A stretch of DNA of 64,000 nucleotides, from assembly GCF_030247195.1 (NCBI RefSeq), contig NC_080671.1, positions 98,505,845-98,569,844 on the forward strand, given 5' to 3'. Below, in pieces: positions 1 to 11,164 of the stretch. The position numbers were made by a program, and so were the translations under genes. The DNA is from Topomyia yanbarensis. Lineage: Eukaryota > Arthropoda > Insecta > Diptera > Culicidae. Numbering within the stretch: position 1 is the stretch's first letter; every line of letters starts with the position of its first letter. Under the pieces are notes generated by a model. It saw only the letters and a list, made by a program, of their open reading frames with translations. It was not told where the DNA came from and made no database searches.

Positions 1-540
1 TCTATCATATACGTCAGTTCTGCATCCATTCCCTGGCCCAACTGTCACAAATACTCAGACGAATACATACATAGATAGACATACGACTAGCATATAACAG
101 TTGTACACTAGTACGAAAAACTACGATTATCACAAAGCTACAACTAATAGATTTCTACTTATTCTACTTTATTAAATTAATTTAATTATTAAATTAATTT
201 AAATAATATATTCACGATGACGAAGTCGACCGATAAATGGACACACAATGACCCCGTCCACGAATACCACCAATAGAAGAATATTTGCAAACACGGCACA
301 CAGCAAAAGTCAATCTACGTCGATCCGCCAGTCGGCTACGACACCGCGCATAGATCAGTGGATTAGCGTTGGTATGCGTAGGTGCAGAGTATGAAAAAAC
401 ATATAACATAAAAAAGGCGCATAAGCCCTCTCGGTCTCCTCGATGCACCACTATCGAGGCGTAATGCAATACCCATCTTAAAGCAATTGATGCTTGATGA
501 TGTTTGCAATACCGTCAAACCCCTAAACCTTGGGGAGGGC
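1..540 (+). repeat. Dispersed repeat, copy A (cut by window edge)
   Basis: Nearly identical to 44,611-46,200 once a ~1.06-kb insertion in that copy is removed. Both contain the same runs, for example the stretch at 20-50, the block at 215-345 with CGATGACGAAGTCGACCG, and the end block with ACCCCTAAACCTTGGGGAGG. Copy A has an extra AT-rich piece near 187-215 and lacks a few bases near 250. No convincing coding frame was found. A distant relative of the central part may lie at 50,760-50,960, just downstream of another satellite locus, so this may be the tail of a larger composite repeat. Confidence 0.8.
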
Positions 541-551
541 TGTTTGTTATC

Positions 552-890
552 TCGAGATGTTCAGCGTATAAACTGCGCAGAGATAAACTAAAACGTTCCC
601 GCCAGGACCGTCATAAGCGATCTTTCGCAGAAATTCTAAAAGAACTAACGCCACTACCTCCAACGATTTTTTATGCTCTTATGTCTCCTAACGAGGCCTT
701 GCGACGGTGTGTCTTTGATGACGGATAAAAAGGAACATCTACTGGAGTGCCTAGAAGTGATAGGAAGATGAGGCACATTTCCTCTCCTAAACTTCCTTGT
801 AAAGGTCGGCGGGGCTCCGAAAGTGACATCTCTTGGAAGTGCTGCATCACAACCGAAGCGACTGTCAACTGTCGGTCCGAAGGAGTCCAA
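552..890 (+). pseudogene. I-clade retrotransposon ORF1 fragment
   Basis: The frame reads CSAYK, then LKRSRQDRHKRSFAEILK, a stop at 726-728, then GTSTGVPRSDRK and ISSPKL. This follows in order the segment just after the third zinc knuckle of the intact ORF1 at 31,798-33,120 (CPAYK, LKRSLQGRSKRSFAEMLK, GTSSAVPRSSRK, ISSSKL). It is a short internal piece without the zinc knuckles or N-terminal domain, so it cannot be functional. It starts directly after the dispersed repeat copy A. Divergence suggests a different subfamily from the intact element. Confidence 0.8.
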
Positions 891-904
891 CGCGACAACA
901 AAAA

Positions 905-3518
905 ATGTGATGACAAATTTCAGATTAAGCTTGAGGTCATTTATTAAAATTAAGCAAAATTAAAACAGAAGCAAAAGCAATCGAACCACTGCAATTACGG
1001 TTCACTGGGTTTGATTGTTCTAATTAAAAGCAAGCTAATCTTAGGAAAAACGCTTCCATAACACTAAACATAGTGTGAACTGCGAACGTGAATTACACAA
1101 CAATAGTATGATTTATACCAAACCAGATAACGAATCTGAAACAATAAGAAAAACAAAACAGTTCAAAAAACTAACCAACACGGTTGCTTTTGGAAAGTGG
1201 ACTTACAACAAAACTCAATTTTTTTCGTTAGATGTTCTAACAAAAAATGACAAGTAGGTTCTTCTTGCATACATTTTATTATATAGTAGTATGTAAAACG
1301 TGACAATCACCCAGCATAAATCGTCACACACGCAACTAAAGTGATAACGTGCAGCAATTCATTATACTTGAACAATTCAATATTAGAATGTCTAACCGGT
1401 AACCCTCTCTACGCCTAACCACCGTCTTAGTAATAATCGCAAGCCTGCACTACAGTATATACACACATATATTGGTATGTTTGCATACCTACCGGCGAAA
1501 AAAAAACAACAAAGATAGGCACTTATTGCAAAGCGCGCAAACAAAATTTCAAGTGTGTATTATTCCCCATCTGTGTTGTACTGGTGTTTACTCATACCTA
1601 ACTTTTGCAAGTCGGCGAACAAAATTTAATGACACTCCAATAGACAGAATCGAAACGTGGCAGCGAAACCTGCTCGGCAAGGCCAGCGTGCCAACAGTGA
1701 AAGTAAACTGCAAATGCATCCGGCGACAAGGGTGCTAGACCTATATCCTACCCGAAGTGGTAATCAATTATTATGCAATTATGGTTTATTCGAACATATC
1801 AATTAACAGCAGGTTATCGATAATGCTGAGACGACCAACATTACGGCAACAATCGATCAGGTAAGGGAGAACGAGACGGAGTGTTACTATACGGATCGTT
1901 AGGTCTCGCGAACAAGAAAGATCAGTAAACGCTTCTGATAGGTCGTGTAAAATATGCCAACACATGTTGTAATTGCAAACAGATGTTAAGCATTCTTTTT
2001 AATCAACATTTAACACAATATAAACACATCCTCATCACGTGTAACCGAACATATAATTTTTCCCCAAATTATAAATCCCTATTCAATGCCGAGTAATCAT
2101 CGAAACAGTATAACACGTTGTTTGTTATGTTTGAAATATGCAAATCACCCCAAATATGTCCCACCTTTATTATCTCATCCATGATAACACAATAATGATT
2201 GCGTGATGTATCAGTGAAAGATACGTCAGAGTAATAGCAAACACGATACTTCATAGCGCCATTGTATGATCAGACCGGCCGGCTTGACTATGTAATAAAT
2301 TGATATAAACAAATTGCATTTGATAAGGTGGAATATCAAACAATCTAGAAGCAGTCGGTTCGGGATAGACAAACTTCAGCACGGTTGGCGATATGATAAC
2401 AATAATTTCGCGATGAAAGGTAAAATATTTTCTTGTCGAGCGGAAAATTTCGATCACCCCCGTCTCTACATTTAAAGTGTATTCCAATCAACTTATGTTG
2501 TTGGACTGCTCAAATGTCATGTGTCCGGAAAAACGCGCTCACAAAATCGTGAGCAATTCATATTAAGAATGTCGTCCCTTGCGTTCTCTACTTCTGCTAA
2601 GCCAGTGCTATAAGCAAGAAAAGCTATCGAGGAATAACTGTGGCCTTGATAGAGATGGAACAATAAACACTTCAATTTTTTGCGGTAGTGATTGTGCTTC
2701 AAGATAGGTGAGGCTCAGTAGCAAACTGAGAACCCAGTTCGGGCAATACAGTGGTAATCGACAAAACGTATTGTTGCGTCCGCCCCTGTGTTTGGTAAGT
2801 AGAATATTTATATTCATAGTAGAATATAACTTAAGCTTATGGAAGCCACCTTTATCCAGTTCCATCATACACGGAATTTTGAACTGATAACGTCAAAAGG
2901 TTTAGACTAAATAGCATACTTCATTGTGCATAGAAACTTGCAACATGACGTTAATCATGGATGATGAAAAAATCGAGGTACGATTGTATAATCTGTCGAG
3001 CTGTTCGAACGGTACAATAAGCGGTAGACGCTATGGATTTTCGACCACGTTGGCATTTGCACACACTCGCACCGAAGTGCCTCAATCAAATAGGGGTAGT
3101 ATACAAATAGATGTGCTCGTTTCAATCATGCGTCGTTCGAATGCCAAACGAATAACATCGTGGCTATATCATTCGTGTATAACTGAGTGACAAAATTCTA
3201 AGTTCTTTGCAGTTAAAAGGACAGTATATTTTTGCGAAAACCACGGTAATTGGAAAATCCGCGTAAAAAGCCTGATTATATGTGATAATTAAAGTAGATA
3301 CTGTCCTTGAAATTATCGTCCTGGAGAAAATATTCATGATTTTAAAGTGTTTGTATTTTCCAGAATACTGAACGCAATGATTTTTTTTCAGATTTAAAAA
3401 AAAATAGATGACTTGGAGATTCCGGTGACAATTGACGGGCACAAGTTAGAAGGGAAGAACTTAAGTGTATTCTACTTCTTTGCGGTTACGTCTCTGACAT
3501 TATCCACCAAATTTTTTG
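905..3518. other. No recognisable gene
   Basis: AT-rich sequence with only short chance reading frames on both strands. I found no protein family, tRNA or terminal repeat that I can name. A small GC-richer patch near 1,840-1,910 has no identifiable content. It may be intergenic or intronic sequence downstream of the ATP-citrate lyase first exon in the minus direction. Confidence 0.5.
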
Positions 3519-3615
3519 AGTGATCCAACTTTGTTCTCGGAAGGGTTCCCTGTCAGAATCACTCATTACAATTGCAGAAGAGACGGGAAATGTCACTCAC
3601 TAAAACACTGCTTAA
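3519..3615 (+). repeat. Head segment of composite satellite repeat (locus 1)
   Basis: Contains the shared head words GGGTTCCCTGTCAGAATCAC, ACGGGAAATGTCACTCAC and AAAACACTGCTTAAG. The same head occurs near 20,345, 38,750, 42,660 and 50,315. Here it is cut at a TTAA site by the insertion 3,616-4,223 and resumes at 4,228 with CCAATTGCAGCGAGCCGT. Confidence 0.7.
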
Positions 3616-4223
3616 GAGGTTATATAGAAAGTTGAGAGAAAAAAGTGAGCTAAGTTTGAAATTTTTAAGGGTTTATGCAAATTTGACTTGAAAACCCGTA
3701 AAACAACGTGTTGTAGTACTAAGGAAGAAAATAAAAAGTTGCATTAAAAAATATTGAAAATTGAGAATGCCCCAAGCGCATTTTTTCGCAAAGGCTTGCG
3801 ATGAACACTCCAAGACAAAAAAACTCAAGTGGAAGCAAAAAAGTCAAAAATATATTGAAGAAAAATTTATTCTGGTGTACTTGTACGGTTCGGTTTTTCA
3901 AACGATTTTTTCCAATGAAAAAAACATGTGTAAATCGGTGTTCAAAATATTTTAAACAAAATTCTTTGAAAGGAATCGAAAATTTTTGAATGAAAAATGA
4001 ATATATCCCGTTGGCCGCAACGGTCCTTTTCAAAAAACTCAATTCCGGGATATTCGCATTCAAAAATGTTGTGTTAACTTAATCATGGAAGGAACCACGA
4101 AGTGCGAACGGCTGTAATTTGAAATTTAGTGTTCCGATCTGGATGCAATTTTGCATAGATATTTTCAAAGGTATGCCGAGATTTTTTTTAGATTTTTTGG
4201 GCCTCAAATTTTTAAATAACCAC
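3616..4223. mobile_element. TTAA-flanked insertion in the repeat head
   Basis: The inserted 608 bp are bounded by TTAA at 3,612-3,615 and 4,224-4,227. Short inverted ends are visible: GAGGTTATA at the left and AATAACCAC at the right. The empty site is seen at 50,379-50,390, where CTTAAG runs directly into GCCAATTGCAGC. TTAA duplication is characteristic of piggyBac-type elements, so a piggyBac-derived MITE is the inference. No transposase frame was recognised; the internal open frame on the minus strand at 3,719-4,063 resembles nothing I know. Confidence 0.6.
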
Positions 4224-4227
4224 TTAA

Positions 4228-6600
4228 TGCCAATTGCAGCGAGCCGTAATTTTTAAATGTATGTGCTTAAACGTTTACTCAATCACCGAGGCGTTTCCAT
4301 GTTTGCGAGATTGCATAGCCATGTGATCATTGGCATACACCCGTGGGTTCTTGAAAGTTCGCGCGGACCGCGATTCTGTTGTTTAATTGGGAGTGTACGG
4401 TTCACATGATAGAAGCGTGGGTTCCACCATATCACTAGAGTACCCGGAAAAATTCCGCCCTGAAACTAACATATAAGAGCGTAATATTTTATAAGAATGA
4501 TCCAGCTGAAAACAGGCTTCTAGGACCGAGGGTAGGGGTTTCCGGAAGTGACATATTCACGAACGTGCGTTTGTTTAAATGAACTTGAAACTGTGTTTCT
4601 AAATTCGTTTAAATGTTCACTTAATCACAGGGGTTCATGTTGCGAGATCGCAGGCGTAGGTTTGTGTGGATGATCGCAATTGGAGGTTCACGTTTGTGAC
4701 AATATTTGTATTATCGCGCAGAACTCGAGTGCTTGTATGTTAACGGGTCTGATCGCGAGGACATGTGTGACGCGTGTATTTGACTTCGTGTATAGATTCG
4801 TTTGAATAACCATGTAACCGCTTGCATACTACTGTGGGCTTTTGACTGTTCGTGCAAACCATGTTCGGTTCAGATTTGGAAAGGAGTGAGTTTCTCCATA
4901 CCATTAGTGTATCCGACCATGGCGCCCTAGGACTTCTTATGTACCGTAAACCGGGGTGACTTTGATCATCGGGGTGACTTTGATCACTCGAAACTTTTTT
5001 CGTAGATCGCTTATTAAACCAGAATAGTCTACCGAATCATTTTAATTTGAATTGATTTTTACTCTAAAATTAAAAAAATACTGATTTGTTATACTTTTTG
5101 AGTGAATTGTTCGGTTTTTGGGTACAAAAACTACAAAAAAACCGAAATTTGACTTGACCTCATTTTTACGAAGCTTAGTAAAGTGTCTATTTTTTATAAA
5201 ACAAATAAATCTCAGATTTGAACAAGAGTAATAAATTACAAGCGAGTTTTTATTTTCCTTTATATTGGAATATTCTAAATTTAGTTTTAAGAGTTTGTTT
5301 ATTTTTAATACATTTTTTTGTGAAACTAGTTGGCAATAATTTCAAATTATTTTAAGCTAAAATTCGCAACATTTTTTTTATTGTTCAATATTCCAACGTG
5401 TTAAATGGATGAAACTTTTTGTACATTGATAAAACACCGAAACAAAACAATTTTAGCAGTTTTAAAAGTTTTCAAAATCTTTTATTCTAGTTGGACACAA
5501 ATTATGCGAATTTTGGCTACTCGAATTTTTTTTTGAAATTCTTTGTATAATACTAATTAACATCTATTTAACAATGAGTATCTTTCCAGAAATAGTTTAA
5601 ACAAACATTTGAATGAAAAGCATTGACATCAATAACTTAATGTGGGTGAACATGCAGGTTATCAAAGTCACCCCGGAACACGAAAACGGATTTCAACTTG
5701 AAATCATTTTTGAAAAAATAGCTGTAAACGGACAATTTTAGGCAAAAACCATCCAATCTTGTTCTCCATACAGTACACGGTTTAAAAATATTAAACTCGA
5801 AAAAAATGCGTTGTGTCTAAAAATATGTAATGATTACTTCGAAAAGTGATCAATGTCACCCCGGTTCACGGTATATAAATGTTTTTTTTTAAGACGAAGA
5901 TTGAGGACTGCTAGAACCAGAGGTAGGGGCTTCCGCACATGACCGATTCATAATAGTGTGCAAACGGGCGTTAGTATAATTGCACTTGAGACTGCGTTTA
6001 TATATTCGGAATTGCTAACATATTAACTTGATCACCGGAGCGTTTTTATGCATTGCGAAATTGTGAGCGTAAGTGTGCGCGGATGATCGCGATTGCATGT
6101 GCAGATGCGTGACCAGAATTGTATTATCGCGAAAAGCACAAGTGTTTCTATGTTAACGTGTTTGATCGCATCTGTATGTCACGTATGCTAGCATGCGTAT
6201 AACTTCGTTTTTGTAACCGAATAGCCATACTCGAGGTGGCTTTTGATTGTTCGCACCGGCCGTTATTTTTATGCTCAGTTCTGAGTATACAGTTTAGATG
6301 AAGGAAAAACGTAAAACTCCCATATCTCACTGTATTCTCCCATTAAGCAGCCTTGAAACTTGTTCTCTAGACTCTAGAGTATATAAGTTCCGTATTTTGG
6401 AGTGCGAGTTCTCGCATGACGATCGCGCGAGAGCGGGCATTTGTATGTTGACATATGAGGCAGCGTTTATAAATTCGTAAATTCTACCCCGTTGGAACGT
6501 ACATATGATAGCGAGATCGTGGGCGTAAGTATGCGTCAATAATCGCGTTTGCGACCGGGTTTATATTATCGCAGAAGACTCGAGCGTTTGTATGTTTTTG
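4228..6600 (+). repeat. CpG-rich satellite, locus 1 (about three monomers, interrupted)
   Basis: Diverged tandem monomers share the words CATATCACTAGAGT, GTTAACGTGTTTGATCGC, GATTCATGATCGCG and GGACCTAGGCGGCT. Equivalent points lie near 4,428, 4,898 and, after subtracting the 928-bp inserted element, 6,318, giving a period of about 470-490 bp. CpG words such as GATCGCG are far more frequent here than in the flanks. Related loci lie at 21.73-22.66, 38.73-39.75, 42.63-44.20 and 50.28-50.73 kb in the same orientation. No coding frame was recognised. Confidence 0.75.
4944..5871. mobile_element. TA-flanked inverted-repeat element (928 bp)
   Basis: The left end reads CCGTAAACCGGGGTGACTTT and the right end is its near-complement TGTCACCCCGGTTCACGG, with TA at 4,942-4,943 and 5,872-5,873. 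A subterminal copy of the GGGGTGACTTTGATCA word sits at the left end, and an inverted relative lies near 5,660-5,680. It splits a satellite monomer whose uninterrupted form is seen at 22,155-22,200. A TA duplication and inverted ends fit a Tc1/mariner-type MITE; no transposase was seen. Confidence 0.75.
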
Positions 6601-7035
6601 TATTTGAGCGTGTTCTTTTTATCGCGTGGTAGTTTGTATGTTTGTGTCTATAAACGTCTGATCGTATGTTTGTGCCCGTGTGCTTTTGAGTGTCGTCAAG
6701 AAAGAAACAGACAAGAAGAAACAACATATTATTGTTTATTGGTTAGATGGACGTACGACTCTTATACTACAGTATATTAGAGAAAGACAAACATTTCCAC
6801 TACAAAAATTTTTTTGTATATTTTTTTTGCTCGTCATGGGTACTGAAGCTGTAGTAATCATCTTTATGATACCAGAGGCTATATTTTAACATCAAGCTTT
6901 ACTGCTACAATGGCACATTTGTGCATATAGCTGAACAAGCAGACGATCCTTGTCGAAGAAGACGTAAGCAGTTCTACCAAATATTACCCAACACGAGTTT
7001 GAAGAGAAACACTGTTTTATCCCATCCAGTGCAAT
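6600..7035. other. No recognisable gene
   Basis: AT-rich sequence following the satellite, with possible degenerate satellite words up to about 6,690. Short open frames on the plus strand have no recognisable content. Confidence 0.45.
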
Positions 7036-7039
7036 AGCC

Positions 7040-7300
7040 ATTCAAAATATTTGCTCTGTGGAACAAAGGGGCCCTTGAAACGACCAGCACAATGCTTCAG
7101 TAGATTTACGCATTGATGAACTCGAATCGCTAACTACACCGTTGATCTTAACTTTGTGAGTGGGTATGTAGACGTGGTAATCTTTAATGAAAGGCTTGTC
7201 ACCAGTAACGTCATTCGCTTGCATTATATGGAATATCACAATTCTGTGCTTATCTGGGCGAAATTTGGAGATATTTGTCCTGGCTAAATATTTCTGTGTC
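7040..7300 (-). pseudogene. I-clade retrotransposon ORF1 fragment
   Basis: The minus strand reads ISKFRPDKHRIVIF, then MQANDV, YHVYIPTHKVKINGVVSDSS. This follows the N-terminal half of the intact ORF1 at 31,798-33,120 (ISKIRPDKLRVVV, TQANDI, YRVYIPASRVEVSGVVSDSS, residues about 65-115). It is a short internal fragment with no zinc knuckles. It lies in the predicted intron downstream of the ATP-citrate lyase exon and is transcribed, if at all, only as part of that intron. Confidence 0.8.
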
Positions 7301-7304
7301 AGTT

Positions 7305-8161
7305 CATTCGAAATTCAAAAGATTCCTCCGTCGGTCGACTTCAAATACCTAGCATAAAAGTCTCCCGAAAAAATGCTTTGTCCACCACCTTCAAACACCT
7401 GATTTCGAATGATTTTACAAAGCTGCAGATTTACCGAAAATTAGTTTCCGTGTTTTATTGGAAATCATACATACTTCGAAATTGAATTAAAATTTGTTAA
7501 AATGTCTCCAGTTGATGTGTATATTATGCTCAATAGTCAAATGAAGTATTCCGACCTGCAAATTGTCTCAGGAAATGCTAAGGCAGAGGGTTTGCAAGAG
7601 ACGTGATTCCCAACGGTTTTCAACCGTTCAACTGTCAATCCTATCAGCCTACGGTATACCGTCAAACTTTTTATAGCCTACAAATCTTATTGTAAAATAT
7701 GGATAAATTGTCGTTTTTCGAGGTTTACGAAGGTGATTAACATGTAGAAGAACTAAAAATTATTCTGACAAGAGTGGTTGAAGGTATCACACGCGCAAAA
7801 GGCAGACTCTTGTGATGAAACGATTCGTTGCACCGGGGATAACTTCACATTTTTTTCAATTTATTGTAACTACCAAATCACGGAAAGGAAAAAATCCTTA
7901 TTAGGAAGAGTGTAGCACTATTTCGTTATTTACAAGGCCTACGATCGATGTAATGCATATAAACCTTTTATTTATTGTGTGAGAAGAAACTTCGATATAT
8001 TCTAATTAACTTGATTTTTACCATTTCACATTACAGTGTTTAATGACATGCCATTTCCAAACGGGTGAGGCTCGAATATGCTTAGCCATTATAGAAATAG
8101 TTGCAAACGATATACCCTCATAATCCCCATTAAACCACCGTAGACAACAAAATCCGAATTT
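7305..8161 (-). other. Predicted ATP-citrate lyase intron sequence
   Basis: AT-rich DNA on the downstream side of the splice donor at 8,162-8,167. I searched this stretch and the rest of 1-8,161 on the minus strand for the conserved continuation of the protein (a VVKPDQL-like segment) and did not see it. The next coding exon therefore probably lies left of the window, making this intron longer than 8 kb. Confidence 0.5.
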
Positions 8162-8167
8162 ACTTAC
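8162..8167 (-). promoter_or_regulatory. Splice donor (GTAAGT) of the ATP-citrate lyase exon
   Basis: The minus strand reads AGCAGC followed by GTAAGT, the consensus 5' splice site. It falls at the point where similarity to ATP-citrate lyase stops, after LESS, and gives a phase-0 intron. It fixes the right end of the coding part of this exon. Confidence 0.85.
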
Positions 8168-8323
8168 GCTGCTCTCCAGCCACGGATTGTCCGCCACCAG
8201 CTGCGACCATTGTGTGGTTTCGTCGACGGAAGCGAATCGGCACTTGGCCGTACCGTGATCCCCCGTCAGGTGTCGATTGATGATATCTTTTCCGGTTGCC
8301 TCGCGTATCGCTTTCGCAGACAT
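8168..8323 (-). CDS. ATPCL: ATP-citrate lyase, first coding exon (partial gene)
   Basis: ATP-citrate lyase is a cytosolic enzyme that splits citrate with ATP and CoA into acetyl-CoA and oxaloacetate, supplying fatty-acid synthesis. The exon encodes 52 residues beginning MSAKAIREATGKDI and ending WLESS. The MSAKAI start, the TGK segment and the W..L..D.PWL pattern match the N-terminus of animal ATP-citrate lyases. The ATG has a purine at -3. The frame runs on to 8,018, but similarity ends exactly at a GTAAGT donor, so the rest is intron. A CACGTG E-box at 8,749-8,754, 430 bp upstream of the ATG, may be regulatory, but I cannot test this. Exons for the remaining ~1,000 residues are not in the window. 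An intact frame, a strong donor and a credible acceptor at 8,410 argue against a pseudogene. Confidence 0.85.
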
Positions 8324-8409
8324 TCTGGCTGGTGCTGCTGCTCCTGATTAGCGGTTAGGTGCAAAGTTCTTTCTTTTGATGTTTGACTCTAGCTGGCTAG
8401 TAGCAGTAT
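8324..8409 (-). other. ATPCL: 5' UTR part of the ATP-citrate lyase exon, with upstream acceptor
   Basis: The minus strand upstream of the ATG contains a pyrimidine-rich stretch ending TTCCTTCAATTTGCAG, a good 3' splice site, with the exon starting ATACTGCTACTAG at 8,409. This predicts an upstream noncoding exon. The alternative is a local start: TCAGTC on the minus strand near 8,610 resembles an insect initiator. Confidence 0.55.
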
Positions 8410-9031
8410 CTGCAAATTGAAGGAAACGAACAATGGATCTTAAATTAGATGATGGAAGATGATGGCGAAATTTGAGTATAATAATCTAATTTGTGCTGCT
8501 TGGCAACATAATTGAAGACGCCAATAGAACAATAACTTTGCCAAATTTCTATGTAGGTACATCACCAGTATGGTGCACAGCAGACAGTTTCAGTCAGTTA
8601 GTCGCCACATGAGACTGAGCAAATTCCAACATTGGGCTTTTGCTTGCTTCTGCTCGGAACCAGCAGAACGACGGCGACACTTGGCAACAAAACCTGTTTG
8701 AAAATTTTACTCTTTCGTCCACGTCACGACGCGAAGTGTTTTTTCATGCACGTGTTAATCGTTCGAAGTCACTGACGGTGGAATCTTCGGAATTTGGGGA
8801 CATATACATAAAATGTTATTGGTGAATATATATAAACTTTTTCTTACAATTTGTGCGTCTTTACTAAAAAATCAGTTAAAACCGTTCTACTATTTTATTA
8901 CTGTTTCACTACAACTCTACGTTGCTGTCTTACTCTTCTGCAATTATACTACATATTTTACTGTACTGACCATAAAAGTATATCAGTCCCATATGATTTT
9001 TCACCGATTTTCATAAAAAAAGTGTCTAATT
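8410..9031 (-). other. Probable intron 1 sequence of ATP-citrate lyase
   Basis: The stretch 8,550-8,800 is GC-richer than its surroundings and holds the CACGTG E-box (8,749-8,754) and initiator-like TCAGTC near 8,610. The rest is AT-rich with no recognised gene. Confidence 0.4.
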
Positions 9032-9033
9032 TA

Positions 9034-10052
9034 CAGCGGAAAAAGGAGCTATTAGGACGTGGATGTAATTCAGACTTCCTCGATTTCTCAGAAAATCGTA
9101 AAACTTTTTGACTGTCGTACATATTCGTGGAAGCGCCATTCTGAAACATTAGTTTTGACAGAATCTCATTCTGCAGTTTTTTTTAGAAAGGAGATACGTG
9201 TTTCATTGTTTGCCTTCCACAAACTACACATTGTAATGTCAAAATCGTGATCAAAGTATCCAATAAAGGGAAAAAATAACAGGTAGGGTGTTGAGCCCAT
9301 TTTCGCCATGTTTCTATTATCACCCTACCCATTTGAAACCGTTGGTTAGAGCAGTGTCTGCCATCTTTGTTCAACGCATTGAGTCAAATGGTAGCGCAAC
9401 AATAGGGGCACTCGATTCGAGTTTTCGTTGCGCTCACACACGAGAATTTCACTGTTTTCAGTGCATTTGTGTTATGATATTGCTTCTTAACAACGAAGCA
9501 AAGCTGTTGATGTCAATTTTTTCGCATTCCACTGTTTGTAGGCCGAGAAATTAATGAATGAGTGAGGCATCCTGCTTAGTATGGTGAAAAGAGGCACTTT
9601 ACCCTAGGTGTTTTGGAAAACTTAAGCCTCCTATTTTATGGAATGGTTTTTGAATGGGTGAAAACACAGATATTTTCAAGACGCTGTGCGAAATTAGCGT
9701 ACGGAGCTATTCGGACCGCCATTTTCAGCAACCATCGTTCAGCAGCTTGCGTCGGCGCACACTTTACTTCTAAAGAAGTTTCTTGAAATAAAGATTTCTT
9801 GGCTAAACATAATTCCACTGAAAAAAAAATAAAATGAAAAATTGAAGGTCCGAATTACCCTACCTTGTAAAAGGATGGAAAACGGAGAGTTTTGCAAATC
9901 GTAGCTGCCATAGAGTGGTGCAAATCAATTGTTATGGCTCAAAAATGTAGCTGAGGTTTCAAACTGACAATTAGTACCTTTGACCCATAAATTCTTTCAC
10001 ATCTATGCACCTAAAAGGGCGATTTGTTTAGGTAGATCCGAATAGTCCCGTC
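9034..10052. mobile_element. Inverted-repeat element, CTATTAGGA family, copy 1
   Basis: It aligns in order with 20,451-21,731: GATTTCT.AGAAAATCGT, ATTCTGAAACAT, AAAAAATAACAGGTA, GGGTGAAAACACAG, AGCGTACGG, TGTAGCTGAGGTTTCAAACT, and CTTAGGTAG-like ends. The left end GGAGCTATTAGGAC and the right end GATCCGAATAGTCC are degenerate inverted repeats next to TA dinucleotides at 9,032 and 10,053. No transposase frame was seen, so it is nonautonomous. A smaller element (9,286-9,604) is nested inside. Confidence 0.65.
9286..9604. mobile_element. Nested 319-bp MITE with TA duplication
   Basis: The left end GGGTGTTGAGCCCATTTTCG and the right end, read in reverse as GGGTAAAGTGCCTCTTTTCA, are inverted repeats. 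TA lies at 9,284-9,285 and 9,605-9,606. The related copy at 20,700 reads AACAGGTAAGCGATTTGG without this segment, which is an empty site. A one-ended relative is at 24,439-24,532. Confidence 0.75.
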
Positions 10053-10064
10053 TACACAATAATA

Positions 10065-10740
10065 GGGGAACTGGTCTAATTCGGATCTAGTAAGGGTTTA
10101 TGAGCTGTAGAACTGAAACGATTCAACAGAATCACAAATAAATATTTTTCCTAAAATCCTGATCAATCGCGCACTTTTTTTTAAGGCGACTTTTTCCGAT
10201 CTTTGCCCGTATTGTGCATAAACGTGTAAAAGTACATGAAAGGTTCGAATTACCCCAACCCTGTTCCAATTTGGACCACGCATTTCTTTTCGATTTCTTG
10301 CAATAGAAATGAATTCCTATTTTGGCCTAATTAATAGTTGATAGTCTCGCCCAAAATAGGGGCGACATTATGTAACCGTTTCGAATCGACTTTTTCATAC
10401 AAGCTTGCATACAATAAACCTTTCGTTTCGAGATGCTCAATGCCACCCCAGGATATAAATAAAAGATATTATCCGGCAGATCCAAAATCACGATAATGCA
10501 CTTGATTTAATTATTTATTGTTGCCAACAAAAATCTTGTTTTTCGGCTTACACATTAAAAAAAAGCGCTCCGAAGCAACATTCGCTCCTAGCGCACGCAC
10601 ACGAAAATTGAGAACCGCAATATGTTGTGAGACAGAACAGAGCTACATGACAGCCATGAAAATGATATATACGCTCTTCATGAAATTACCACAGCTGGAG
10701 GTCCGAATTGGCCAGCGGTCCGAATTGCCCCACTTCCCCC
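10065..10740. mobile_element. TA-flanked inverted-repeat element (676 bp)
   Basis: The left end GGGGAACTGGTCTAATTCGG and the right end, in reverse GGGGGAAGTGGGGCAATTCG, match. TA is at 10,063-10,064 and 10,741-10,742. Internal GGTTCGAATTACCCC and GGTCCGAATTGCCCC words repeat the terminal motif. It lies immediately beside copy 1 of the CTATTAGGA family. An open frame at 10,518-10,847 overlaps it but shows no known domain. Confidence 0.65.
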
Positions 10741-10744
10741 TAAG

Positions 10745-11160
10745 CATGCGGTATGAAAAAGCTATTGCAATATGGTCCCAAGCCGTATTTAGGAAGACGA
10801 AACTGTTTGCACCCAAACCGTTAGTTTTAGATGTATGGTGTCTTTAGCAAACTTTCTTAGTATTTTTTGCTGATTTTTAATATTAGTTTAATTAGTTCTT
10901 ATGGTTAGGGTGTTCAAAGTATCAACTTTTAAGATATGTAAAATTAAGCTATATAATGTTCTAGAAAGTAATAAAATAAATAAATTCAAGCAGCTTTGTT
11001 AAATTAACTGTGTGATTATCTCTAATAGTTCGTGTGTTATGAAAACGCTAAAAGAAAACGTCAATTCCATCGCCTATAACACATGTAGCAGCCAGTGGAT
11101 TTATAGTTAGTTCGCATGTTTTCATTGTTTGATTTTATTTTCAAATTTCGCCAAATTTCT
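10745..11160. other. No recognisable gene
   Basis: AT-rich sequence between inverted-repeat elements. Nothing identifiable. Confidence 0.5.
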
Positions 11161-11164
11161 ATAT

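Noticed and set aside
8018..8167. Open frame continuing 50 codons past the ATP-citrate lyase exon
   Set aside because: Similarity stops at a consensus GTAAGT donor; the following residues match nothing in the family.
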